DNA from: Hyphomicrobium sp.
Lineage (GTDB): Bacteria > Pseudomonadota > Alphaproteobacteria > Rhizobiales > Hyphomicrobiaceae
Length of the DNA: 64,000 nt
Assembly: GCA_016716675.1 (NCBI GenBank)
Contig: JADJVG010000007.1
Coordinates: forward strand, 181,507-245,506
Reading direction: 5' to 3'
In this document: in pieces, positions 48,836 through 57,741 of the stretch
Numbering within the stretch: the first letter of the stretch is position 1
Layout of the letters: each line of letters starts with the position of its first letter
Notes under the pieces: generated by a model
What the model was told of the DNA's origin: nothing
The model's database searches: none
What the model saw: only the letters and a program-made list of their open reading frames with translations
Made by a program: the position numbers and the translations under genes

Positions 48836-50491
48836 TTATCGGCGGATGCGAATGCCGAGGTGGACTTCGTCCGACTCGTAGTCGCTTCCGCTGCCGACCG
48901 CATCAAAGCTCGAATGGGCGTAGCGGCCGAACAATACGGCTTCGCGGCTCGCGTAATACTCCAGGCCCAGCGTGGTTCTGAGTTCGCCTTCGTCGATGAT
49001 TCCGTCTTCGGAATCCTGCGTCGAGTAGGTCAATCCGGCAGACGCCACTAGATAGCGGCGCAGGCTGTGGCGCACTTCCAGCCCAACAGAGCGTGAGAAC
49101 GATCCGCCGACATTGGGCGTTGACGTTTCCGTCACATCCGACCGCGCAGTGAGCAGGAACGATGTCAAATCGGAGGCCCGCCAAGTCGCATTGGCATCGA
49201 AAATCAAGCCATCGATGGCTTCCAGGCGATTATCGTCCGGCGTTTGCACGCCATAGCCGAGACTCACTTCGCCGCGCAAAATCTGTCCGGTATTGCCAAA
49301 CGAAACGCCGACCCGATAGCGCTGACCGTCCGACGATCTATTGATCAAATCGGTGGACGCGACTTCATCGTAATCGCGCTGATTGACCGCGACTTCCGTA
49401 AAGACAGAGAACGTCGGTTTGAATTCCCACGCCGCGCGCACCGTTTCCTCGGTTTGCAAGTAATCGCGATCGTCGTTGTTCGTCGTTACCCCGAGGTTCT
49501 GGGTTTCACCGTAGGCAAAATCCGCAACACTGCCGCGAATCTGCAGCGACAGGCGGTTGAAGCGATGGTTCAACGCCAGTTCGCCGCGTTCGATCGTCTG
49601 GTCGGAGCGCGTGCCAACTGAGCTTGCATCAAGCGCCGACCGGCTTTCCGGAGCCTTCTCATAGCTGGCCAGCGCCTGCACGTTCGTGCGCCGCGTGATG
49701 TCGAGGCGACCGCGCGCTTCAGCGAGGTAGGATTTGTCGTTCTCCGAGTCGAATTCGTCGTAAAAGCTGAAGCTGCTGGTGCCGCGAAACTCGAGCGCAT
49801 GCCGCGACCAGTTAGAGACGAGCCGCGTCGATGGCTTCAAATCGAACGCCCCATCGGATGCTGCGTTCGGCGCGCGGAACACGTTCGAATACCACGATCC
49901 CCCGATCTCGATTTCCGGGAACATCACAAACGAGCCGATCCGGATGCCGACCGGGTCGTAAGGCTCGGCGCGGAACAATCGCGCCGTTGTGCGGTTATCG
50001 CGCACGGTGTCGAGATCTTCGATCTGAAACAGTAACGGATCTTCGCTAGACGGCGGGTACTGAAAGGGCTCGACGTCTTCCTGCGGGCGGGTATCGACGG
50101 TTGACGGATCGGTACCATCTTCGGGCGGCAGCGGCTCGCCAACATCAACGATGCCATCGCGCAGCATCGGCGGCTCTTGGTCGTTGCCCGCCAGATCACC
50201 GTCTTGCACAACCGATCGCTGACCGGCACGCGGCACCTGATCGAGACCATCTTGTTCGGGCTGCACTTCGCCCGGATCGTCCATCGGAATCGGCGGCGGA
50301 ATGCCGGGCGCGGCGTAGCCGTCGTCCATATCGCCCTGTGGCTTGGTCTGATTGACCACCGAAGGTGTCGTTGATGTGCCGTTGACGGAGGAGCGCGAAC
50401 TCTCTTGCGCGCGCGCCGGGCTGCCCAGCGCGCCAAGCAGCAGCGCCACGGAAGCTCCAACCGTAAACCAGGCTATGCGCCGGTCGCCCAT
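48836..50491 (-). CDS. outer-membrane beta-barrel protein
   Basis: From ATG 50491 the protein has 551 residues: a signal peptide (IAWFTVGASVALLLGALGSPARA), a long acidic, Pro/Gly-rich linker (about 25-150) and a barrel of alternating amphipathic strands ending in the C-terminal YESDEVHLGIRIRR. Repeated strand patterns with Arg/Asp turns (WSRHALEFRGTSSFSFYDEF, YLVASAGLTYSTQ) match the BBP2-type outer-membrane proteins that accompany polysaccharide export in Hyphomicrobiales. The final residue is Arg rather than Phe. It is flanked by galU and kdsD. A role in surface polysaccharide is inferred from the neighbours. Confidence 0.8.
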   Translation of the reverse strand: MGDRRIAWFTVGASVALLLGALGSPARAQESSRSSVNGTSTTPSVVNQTKPQGDMDDGYAAPGIPPPIPMDDPGEVQPEQDGLDQVPRAGQRSVVQDGDLAGNDQEPPMLRDGIVDVGEPLPPEDGTDPSTVDTRPQEDVEPFQYPPSSEDPLLFQIEDLDTVRDNRTTARLFRAEPYDPVGIRIGSFVMFPEIEIGGSWYSNVFRAPNAASDGAFDLKPSTRLVSNWSRHALEFRGTSSFSFYDEFDSENDKSYLAEARGRLDITRRTNVQALASYEKAPESRSALDASSVGTRSDQTIERGELALNHRFNRLSLQIRGSVADFAYGETQNLGVTTNNDDRDYLQTEETVRAAWEFKPTFSVFTEVAVNQRDYDEVASTDLINRSSDGQRYRVGVSFGNTGQILRGEVSLGYGVQTPDDNRLEAIDGLIFDANATWRASDLTSFLLTARSDVTETSTPNVGGSFSRSVGLEVRHSLRRYLVASAGLTYSTQDSEDGIIDEGELRTTLGLEYYASREAVLFGRYAHSSFDAVGSGSDYESDEVHLGIRIRR

Positions 50492-50747
50492 CTCTGCGGC
50501 GTTCCCATGAATTAGACCACACGAACGCATACAGACTGACTGAGCGACATTAGAAACCCTTGGTTAACGTGCGCTTAAACGGGGGACGACGGCGTGATGC
50601 TGGTGGCCATAGCGGGCTATTTTTGCTAACATGTCAGCTTTGGAATAGTGCGCACGTCCAAGCATTTAGGCCGGTGAAGCTGCGTTAGCACTCAAACGGC
50701 TGGCAAACATGCGCATGGCAACCACCCAAGGCTGAGAGCCCACGAGC

Positions 50748-51923
50748 ATGACCAAGAAGAAGTCCGGGGCAGCTGGGACAACATCGGCCAAACCTCGAAT
50801 CACACCCATCGCTAACCTGGCGGCCCTCACTCTTCGCGAGCCGAAGTCTTCTCGCGTGTCCAAATCAACGCGCGGGGCTAAAGCTGTTCGCCCGTCAAAA
50901 GCTCATGGCGAGCCAAAGTCCAATCGCGAATCTGCTCCTCCGCGCGCGTTACGCACGGCAGCGGCGGCCGTCACCTCTGCGGTGCGCACGCTGATGCTGG
51001 AAAGCGACGGCCTCGCGCAACTTGCCGCTGGACTGAAGGGCCCTCTCGCTGGCCCGTTTGCGGATGCTGTGCAGCGCCTGCGCGCTGTCAGCGGCCGCGT
51101 GATCGTGACCGGCATCGGCAAGAGCGGCCATGTCGGCCAGAAAATCGCAGCGACGTTTGCATCGACCGGCACGCCGGCCTTCTTCGTCCATCCCAGTGAA
51201 GCCTCGCACGGCGACCTCGGTATGGTGACGCGCAACGACCTGATCCTGGCACTGTCGTGGTCTGGGGAAACCGTCGAACTGAAACCGATCATCACGTATT
51301 CGCGGCGCTTCGCCGTGCCGCTCGTTGCCGTTACCTCACGGTCCGATTCGGCGCTTGGGCAGAACTCGGATGTTGTGCTGCTGTTGCCGCGCGCCAAAGA
51401 GGCGTGCCCGCACGGATTGGCGCCGACCACCTCGACCACCATGCAGCTCGCCCTAGGCGACAGCTTGGCCATCGCATTGCTTGAGGCGCGCGGGTTCACG
51501 GCGCATGATTTCAAAATTTTCCACCCCGGCGGATCGCTCGGCGCGAACCTCAAGTATGTGTCCGACATCATGCATAAAGGCGACCGCCTACCGCTCGCCC
51601 GGTCCGGTATGCCGATGGCCGAAGCGCTCGTCACGATGACCGAGAAAAGCCTTGGGTGTCTTGGCATCGTTGACGGAAAAGGTCGCTTGCTCGGCGTCAT
51701 CACCGACGGCGACCTTCGCCGTCACATGGGTGCAGGCCTGCTGAAGGCGAATGTCGATGACATCATGACCCTGAAGCCGAAAACCATTTCGCCCGGCATG
51801 CTCGCGTCAGCGGCTCTCGAATTGATCAACGCCTCGCGGATCACGGCACTCTTTGCGGTCGAGAAAGGTCTGCCCGTCGGCATCATTCACGTTCACGACC
51901 TGCTGCGGCTCGGCGTCGCCTGA
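50748..51923 (+). CDS. kdsD: arabinose-5-phosphate isomerase (KpsF/GutQ/KdsD family)
   Basis: Converts ribulose-5-phosphate to arabinose-5-phosphate, the first step to Kdo for lipopolysaccharide. The domain order is typical: an SIS domain (about 115-260; VIVTGIGKSGHVGQKIAATF, FFVHPSEASHGDLG, LSWSGETVEL) and two CBS domains (ESLGCLGIVDGKGRLLGVITDGDLRR-type motifs). The N-terminus has an extra ~75 residues rich in Lys, Arg, Ser and Pro before the usual start of homology (AVRTLMLESDGLAQLA). ATG 50748 is the upstream start, and a later start may be the true one. Confidence 0.9.
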   Translation: MTKKKSGAAGTTSAKPRITPIANLAALTLREPKSSRVSKSTRGAKAVRPSKAHGEPKSNRESAPPRALRTAAAAVTSAVRTLMLESDGLAQLAAGLKGPLAGPFADAVQRLRAVSGRVIVTGIGKSGHVGQKIAATFASTGTPAFFVHPSEASHGDLGMVTRNDLILALSWSGETVELKPIITYSRRFAVPLVAVTSRSDSALGQNSDVVLLLPRAKEACPHGLAPTTSTTMQLALGDSLAIALLEARGFTAHDFKIFHPGGSLGANLKYVSDIMHKGDRLPLARSGMPMAEALVTMTEKSLGCLGIVDGKGRLLGVITDGDLRRHMGAGLLKANVDDIMTLKPKTISPGMLASAALELINASRITALFAVEKGLPVGIIHVHDLLRLGVA

Positions 51924-51984
51924 CGGCGCAGCAACGCGACGTTGCCGAGACGCTAAAGCCCAGGGCCTATCAAACCTCGCTCAA

Positions 51985-52437
51985 TCAACGTCCGGCTTGG
52001 CGACGACCAGCACCGTATCGTTGACGCCGGTCACCTCGACCTGGGTGCCCGGCGGCCACGTCCTCGCCCTGCGCACCCCAGATGGTATCGCCGACGCGAA
52101 CCTTGCCGCGTCCGTTGCGAATGGCCTCTTCGACGATCACCATGCGGCCGATGTATTGCGCGCCGCGGATATTCAGTACCGGTTCATCGGTTTGCGCGTT
52201 GGTGCCGCTCTCCGAGCGGCGGACCAAAAACACACTGACGACGGCTGCGACCGCGAACACGCAAAGCTGCGCCTGCCACGCCATCGGCACCACCAGCGCC
52301 AGCACACCGGCGACGAGTGCAGCAACACCGAACCACAGAAAGTGAATGCCGGGCACGATGGTTTCGAGGACGAACAGCAGCACGGCCGCCGCAAACCACA
52401 GCGACGGTCCGTACTTGGCGATTTCTTCTAGGATCAT
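51985..52437 (-). CDS. NfeD-family membrane protein, frameshifted at the 3' end
   Basis: Small partner of SPFH proteins with about three membrane helices (SLWFAAAVLLFVLETIVPG, FGVAALVAGVLALVVP, AQLCVFAVAAVVSVFLV) and an OB-fold domain (IGRMVIVEEAIRNGRGKVRVGDTIW). After GAQGEDVAAG the frame turns into unlikely sequence, whereas the next frame gives TQVEVTGVNDTVLVVAKPDVD and stops at 51981. One extra G near 52046 explains it, and the corrected protein has 151 residues. Start at ATG 52437. It lies directly downstream of the slipin gene, the usual partner. Confidence 0.82.
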   Translation of the reverse strand: MILEEIAKYGPSLWFAAAVLLFVLETIVPGIHFLWFGVAALVAGVLALVVPMAWQAQLCVFAVAAVVSVFLVRRSESGTNAQTDEPVLNIRGAQYIGRMVIVEEAIRNGRGKVRVGDTIWGAQGEDVAAGHPGRGDRRQRYGAGRRQAGR

Positions 52438-52463
52438 CTGCGTCGGCGCTCCCAATCGAAGGT

Positions 52464-53467
52464 TCAGACCTGTGGCACGCTACCTGGACGCAGCGGTGTG
52501 CGCGGCGGCGTCGCCTTTGGCGGGCTAGCCGGCATGCCGCCGGGACCGAAGGCCTTCGCCTGGCGATCTGGGCGAGGCCGCCAAGCGATCCGATGATCGA
52601 GGAAGCTTCGAGTGGCATCATGATGATCTTTGCATTCGGCGCACTAGCTAGGCTTTCCAACGCCTTCACATAGTTGTTGGCAACGAAATAGTTGATTGCC
52701 TGCACGTTGCCGTTGGCGATCGCGTTGCCGACCATTTCCGTGGCTTTGGCTTCGGCTTCAGCGGCACGCTCGCGCGCTTCAGCGTCGCGGAACGCGGCTT
52801 CCTTGCGGCCCTCGGCCTCGAGAACGCGCGCCTGCTTTTCGCCTTCCGCCTTGAGGATCGCCGCCTGACGCAAGCCTTCGGATTCGAGAATCTGCGCGCG
52901 CTTCTCGCGTTCCGCCTTCATCTGCCGGGCCATGCTGTCGACCAGGTCGCGCGGCGGCGCGATGTCCTTGATCTCGATGCGGGTCACCTTGACGCCCCAC
53001 GCTTCGGTCGCCGCATCGACGACATGCAGCAGCTTGGCGTTGATCTGATCGCGATTGGAGAGCAGTTCATCGAGATCCATCGAGCCCACGACGGTGCGGA
53101 TGTTGGTCATCGTCAGGTTGATGATCGAATGTTCGAGCTGGTCGACCTCGTAGGCGGCCTTGGCGGCATTCAGGATCTGGAAAAAGGCCACGCCATCGAC
53201 CCGCACCATGGCGTTGTCGCGCGTGATGACATCCTGGCTCGGAATGTCCATCACCTGTTCTTTCATATTGATCTGGTGCACCACCCGCTCAACGACGGGG
53301 ATAAGAATGTGCAAACCCGGCGTCAGCGTGCGGGTATAGCGGCCGAAATTCTCAACCGTGTAATTGAATCCCTGCGGCACAATCTTGACGAGCGACCAGA
53401 TCATCCAGACGGCGAACGCCACCAGTGCCAAAACGAAAATGCCAAAACCGCCGATTTCCGGGACCAT
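52464..53467 (-). CDS. SPFH-domain (slipin/QmcA-type) membrane protein, frameshifted near the end
   Basis: Stomatin-like protein, probably membrane-scaffolding, with an N-terminal transmembrane helix (FGIFVLALVAFAVWMIWSLV), the SPFH domain (IVPQGFNYTVENFGRYTRTL, VITRDNAMVRVDGVAFFQI) and a coiled helical region (KAEREKRAQILESEGLRQAA). The conserved end NVQAINYFVANNYVKALESL and SSIIGSLGGLAQIA then runs into a different frame. The expected tail (KAFGPGGMPASPPK and on to PGSVPQV, stop at 52464) is in the next frame, so one base is missing near 52557. Left uncorrected, the open frame extends to 52184 across nfeD. The corrected length is 334 residues. Confidence 0.85.
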
Positions 53468-53653
53468 GGTCCGCCTCCTGGACAAATATAACGGGATTCA
53501 ATTGGGATCGAATCAGCCGCAGATAAGGGGAGAGCACAGGATTTTCGTAAATAAGGCGTTATTTTCCATCCAATTCAGACACAATTGCCCAATATACCTG
53601 ACGGGCAAACAATTGCCGCCGCCATACGATATTTTGGCGGCAATACAAAACCG

Positions 53654-54713
53654 TTAAATCCAGCCCATCAATTCCCGGCGCGCAATCGCCTCGATTACAT
53701 CGATACCTTCCGGGCTATCGTTCAAAGCTGGCAAATAGGCAAACTTCTTGCCGCCATTATTCTCAAAAATGTCGCGGTTTTCGACGTCCAGTTCTTCGAG
53801 CGTTTCCAGGCAGTCGGCGGAAAAGCCCGGAGCAATAAGGACCAGCTTCTTCACGCCGTCCTTGGCCAGCCGCTCGACTGTTGCATCGGTATAGGGCTGC
53901 AACCATGGGTCATTACCGAAACGCGATTGGAATGTCGTCAGCCAGCGATCGGGCACAATACCTAATTTTTCGCACAGCAATCGCGACGTCTTCAGGCATT
54001 GGCAATGATAGGGATCGCCCTTCTGTAGATATTTCTCCGGCATTCCGTGGAATGTAGCGATAATTTTTTCCGGCTCAAAATCAAGCTTCGCGAGACTGGC
54101 CGTCATCGAGCGCGCCAAGGCGTCAATATAGACAGGATCATCGTGGTAGCTGGGGGCAACGCGCACCGCTGGCTGCCAGCGCATTTTCATCAACGCACGG
54201 AACGCTTCATCACAGGCGGTCGCGCTGGTTGCGGCGGCATAATGCGGATAAAGCGGCACCAGCAGAATGCGGTCGCAGCCCTGATCCTTCAGCGCGTTGA
54301 TGCGGCTTTCCGTGCTCGGATTAGCATAGCGCATGCCCCAGTCAACGATGATGCGCGGATCCCGCCAGCCGCTCGAACAATTGTTCGGCCAGGCTGCGGG
54401 TGATGGTCTTGAGCGGCCCCTCGTCCCGTTCGGTATTCCAGATGGACGCGTAATCGTGACCCTTCTTTTTCGGGCGCACCGTCAGAATGATGAGATTGAG
54501 GATCGGCCACCATTTCCACCTCGGCTCTTCGATCACCCTGCGATCCGACAGGAATTCCTTGAGATAACGGCGCATCGGCCAATACGACGTGCCGTCCGGC
54601 GTGCCGAGATTGAGCAACAGAACGCCGATCCTGCCAAACGGTGCGGAGGGGTGGCCGGCCGGCCAATGCGAGCGGTCGATGTCGAAGGCGTTGGCGGCGC
54701 GGTTTGCGGTCAT
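53654..54713 (-). pseudogene. hemH: ferrochelatase gene with one frameshift
   Basis: Ferrochelatase inserts iron into protoporphyrin IX at the last step of haem synthesis. The N-terminal part (GRIGVLLLNLGTPDGTSYWPMRRYLKEFL, SDRRVIEEPRWKW) starts at ATG 54713 and ends at TGA near 54342. The rest (PRIIVDWGMRYANPSTESRI, LYPHYAAATSAT, the active-site His region IATFHGMPEKYLQKGDPYHCQC, TFQSRFGNDPWLQPYT, APGFSADCLETLEELDVENRDIF) is in another frame. One extra base near 54357 accounts for it, and correction gives a 352-residue enzyme of normal length. Haem synthesis is normally essential in an aerobe with a catalase, so a sequencing error is likely. Confidence 0.85.
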
Positions 54714-54852
54714 CTGGTTCCCGGTCCTGAAGACGGCGCGGGACCTTAGCGGATCGCGACGGCGTTTCGACAGGGAACCACGCGGGCGTTTTGGCCGCAA
54801 GATCGGCCGTGATCCAATGGCGCAACCCTCTCCGGGCCCCTGTTTTTCCCGG

Positions 54853-55834
54853 CTAACCGGCGGCCTGCTCCGGCGCCTCTTCGCGCAGACGGCGCCTTCG
54901 ACCTTCCCAATAGGCCGCGATCCGGGCACCAAAAGCCTTCGGCGGCTCCGTGAACAAACGAACCGAGCGGGGATGCGCGGACGCTCGCGCAGCTCCTTCT
55001 GGCGGCCCTGGCCACACGTCAATAATGGTCAGAGGTGTCCGTCGCATCGCAGAGATCGGCCTTAACGGGTTTGACAAGCGCCGCCAGATCGTGGTCGTCG
55101 CCGAGCACCTGCGACAACTTCACGCGCCGCTTCCAATCGAAGGCTCATTTCGTCCGGCCACGCGCGCGACAGCAACGCCATGTGCCGCCAGTGCGCCTGC
55201 ACCATCTTGCGTAACTCGTGGATCGTCTCATCCGTCGGCGTATCGTAGGCACGCTTCAGCGCGCGGCGGCCATCGCGGTAGGTTGCGGCAATGCCCTCAA
55301 TCACCTTGAAGCCCGCCCTTTGAGTTTCGCCTTGAGAAATCCTTGGCCTCCTCCGCGATCAGGGCCGCGGACCTTCGCCTGCATCGCCTCCGGGTCAAGC
55401 GGCGCCGGCAGGTCAGCTGCGGCTTCTCCTGCAAGCGGGCACGCAGCGGACGCAAACCTGTTCCGCCGCATTGCCATACAACGGACTCAGGAGCTTGGCC
55501 AGGTCTCCTCCGTGACGTCCGCATCGCCGGCCGGCCAGCAGTCTGCGGGCGATATCGCGCAGCGCGCGTTGCGCCTGCGCTGCTCCCTTCCACCAAGCGC
55601 CGGGCCGATGCGCGGAGCAAGGTCCGCAACCGCTTGATGCGCCTGATTCACCCGGCCGGCATGGATGGCGCCCGCCAGCATCTCGGTCGCCCACAAGTTG
55701 ATGCTCGCTGCTATGCGGCCACTTGCTGCGGGCAATCCGGCCGGAAGCTTCAATTGGAATGCCTTTGCCGTCGGCTTCAAGCGATAGGGCAATGGATCGG
55801 CAAGATGTTCAGTGGTGCGTGGCGTAGCCGGCAA
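54853..55834 (-). pseudogene. CHAD-domain protein gene, broken by several frameshifts
   Basis: CHAD domains are helical, bind polyphosphate and are rich in conserved His and basic residues. Pieces are recognisable in all three frames: the N-terminus from ATG 55834 (ASINLWATEMLAGAIHAGRVNQAHQAV), KRLRTLLRAS-like segments, the characteristic DETIHELRKMVQAHWRHM near 55210, LSQVLGDDHDLAALV in the next frame, and the end RLFTEPPKAFGARIAAYW at about 54900. At least four or five frame changes are needed in 980 bp, more than elsewhere in the window. This could be genuine decay or a badly read stretch. A function next to hemH is unknown. Confidence 0.65.
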
Positions 55835-55901
55835 GCGAAATCATAGCGCCGTGTCACAATCGAGAAAAACCGCGCGAACGTGGTTAATCTGCCGCTCTCA
55901 T

Positions 55902-56517
55902 GTGCCCGTTCGACCAGGCGAGCCATGGCGCGGACCCGGGCTTCCAGGGTCGGGTTGACGTCACGATCGCTGACGACAGCGATGCTGTCGGCGCCCGGGC
56001 ATTAACACCTCGGCGCGCGCTCGGGCGTAATGCCACCGATGGCGACGAGTGGAATATCGCCGATCTTCTGCTTCCAGGCGGTGACCCGCGCGAGCCCCTG
56101 CGGCGCCCACTTCATAACCTTCAACTTCGTCTCATAGACCGGGCCAAGCGCGATGTAATCCGGCTTGGCGGCGAGTGCGATTGCAAGCTCGGCTTCGTCG
56201 TGCGTTGCAATGCCGACCTTCAACCCAGCAGAGCGGATGGCGTCGAGATCGGCCGCCGCCAGATCTTCCTGCCCCAGATGGATCTAATCCGCGCCCGCTT
56301 CAATCGCCTCGCGCCAGTAGTCGTTGATGATCAACTGAATGCCGTGCTGCCGGGTGATCTGCAAAGCGCGTTCAATGGCGGCGCGGGCGACAGGGTCGGG
56401 CTGGTCTTTGAAGCGCAATTGCACGCAGCGAATGCCGAGCGGCGCGATGCGCTCCAGCCAGTCGCAGTCGGGAACGATCGGATAAAATCGGTCAAGCAAT
56501 GTGGGGCGCGCGATCAT
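55902..56517 (-). pseudogene. thiE: thiamine-phosphate synthase gene with an in-frame stop and indels
   Basis: ThiE couples the thiazole and pyrimidine phosphates to thiamine monophosphate. The frame starts MIARPTLLDRFYPIVPDCDW, continues through IRCVQLRFKDQ and ends after NDYWREAIEAGAD at TAG (56284-56286), exactly where family members read GAD(G/W)(I/V)HLGQED. The same frame then continues IHLGQEDLAAADLDAIRSAG, YIALGPVYETKLKVMKWAPQ and VAIGGITPERAP. Two small indels near 56008-56018 follow before MPGADSIAVVSD. A TGG-to-TAG change would explain the stop. The ATG overlaps the thiG stop, so translation is coupled. Confidence 0.8.
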
Positions 56518-57319
56518 GTTTTGTGGTCGAGATCGAAGAACGGCGTGCCAACGACTGGGGTGGAGGGCACCGCCATATCGCGCACCGGCATGAGGCCCGC
56601 TTCATACCCGAGCCGGCCAGCCGAAACTGCGCCCGCGAATGCCGCCGCCATCCGCACCGGATCGGCGGCTTTGGCAACGGCCGTATTGAGCAGCACGGCG
56701 TCGTAGCCGATTTCCATAGCTTCCGCGGCATGCGATGGCGCACCAATGCCGGCATCCATCATGAGCGTCACATCCGGGGAAATAAGCGCGCAGACTTTTG
56801 AGCGCGCGACGATTGGCGAGCCCCTTGTCCGGTGCCGATCGGCGCGCCCCAGGGCATGATCACCTGGCAGCCCGCGCGCTGCAGACGCTCCGCGACCGAA
56901 AGATCTTCCGTGGTGTAGGGAAACACCTTGAAACCATCGCGGTTCAAAACCCCGGCTGCCTCGACCAGCCCGAAGACATCCGGCTGCAAGGTGTCGTCGT
57001 TGGCGATGACTTCCAGTTTGACCCAGTCGGTTCCAAAGATCTCGCGCGCCATCTCAGCGGTGGTGATCGCGTCGCGCGCCGTCCGGCAACCGGCCGTATT
57101 CGGCAGCACTTTGACGCCGAGGTTCGGCACCAGATCGAAAAAGCTTCGCCCGATCCTCCGCCGGCCATCTCACGCCGCAGCGACACCGTGACGACCGAAA
57201 CGCCGCGCCTTGACGGCCGCCGCGATCACCTCAGGCGAAGGGTACCCGGCGGTGCCGAGCAACATGCGCGACGTCAACGGCGCCTGCCATAAACGAAGCG
57301 AGCATACGCTGCGGTTCAA
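56514..57319 (-). pseudogene. thiG: thiazole synthase gene with frameshifts
   Basis: ThiG builds the thiazole ring from dehydroglycine, ThiS-thiocarboxylate and deoxyxylulose phosphate. Recognisable pieces in order: LTSRMLLGTAGYPSPEV, VTVSLRREMAGGGSGEA, FDLVPNLGVKVLPNTAGCRTARDAITTAEM, KLEVIANDDTLQPDVFGLVEAA, GCQVIMPWGAPIGTGQG, then in another frame VTLMMDAGIGAPSHAAEAMEIGYDAVLLNTAVAKA and the C-terminus. Shifts are needed near 56820 and at least twice in 57150-57220. The true start is uncertain; a TTG near 57319 keeps the first frame. Order is thiS-thiG-thiE. Confidence 0.78.
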
Positions 57320-57360
57320 ACTGATGGTTCGCGAGGGTTCAAGGGGTTATCCAGACGGCC

Positions 57361-57585
57361 TCAGCCACCCTGACGGGGCGAGACGATCTCGACCCGGTCC
57401 CCGGCCTTGAGGATTGTCGTAGCACGGCGGGCTTGCGCCATGAAGCGTCCGTTCATCGCAGTCGCAACCTTGAGACTTGTGAGGCGCTGCTGCTCCACCA
57501 GTTCGTGCAACGTGCGGGCGTGCGTCGTCAGCGGCTCCCCATTGAGCAAGATCGCCAGATCCAGTTTGGTATCGATGCCGTCCAT
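57361..57585 (-). CDS. thiS: sulfur-carrier protein ThiS
   Basis: Ubiquitin-like carrier of 74 residues that delivers sulfur as a C-terminal thiocarboxylate to thiazole synthase. The beta-grasp pattern ILLNGEPLTTHARTLHELVE is followed by TAMNGRFMAQARRATTILKAGDRVEIVSPRQGG, ending in the required Gly-Gly. Unlike its downstream partners thiG and thiE, this gene is intact. The thiamine genes thiO and thiS are separated here by the aas-like genes on the other strand. Confidence 0.9.
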   Translation of the reverse strand: MDGIDTKLDLAILLNGEPLTTHARTLHELVEQQRLTSLKVATAMNGRFMAQARRATTILKAGDRVEIVSPRQGG

Positions 57586-57741
57586 CTTTCGCCTGTTTTC
57601 CGCACCGCATATATAGGAATTTTGGCCGCCATTGGAAGGCCATAAGCCTTTATTTACCGGGGCCGCGCCTTAACTATTTCTAGCCCTGCAAACGTCTCAA
57701 TTGCCCCATTCCATCGCCTGCCACCAGCACAGGATACCGCC

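Noticed and set aside
52184..52463. C-terminal extension of the slipin frame over nfeD
   Set aside because: The sequence after residue 310 is the out-of-frame translation of the slipin tail and nfeD. It results from a missing base, not from a real fusion.
57586..57741. TPP riboswitch upstream of thiS
   Set aside because: The gap lacks the conserved CTGAGA and related core segments of the thi box.
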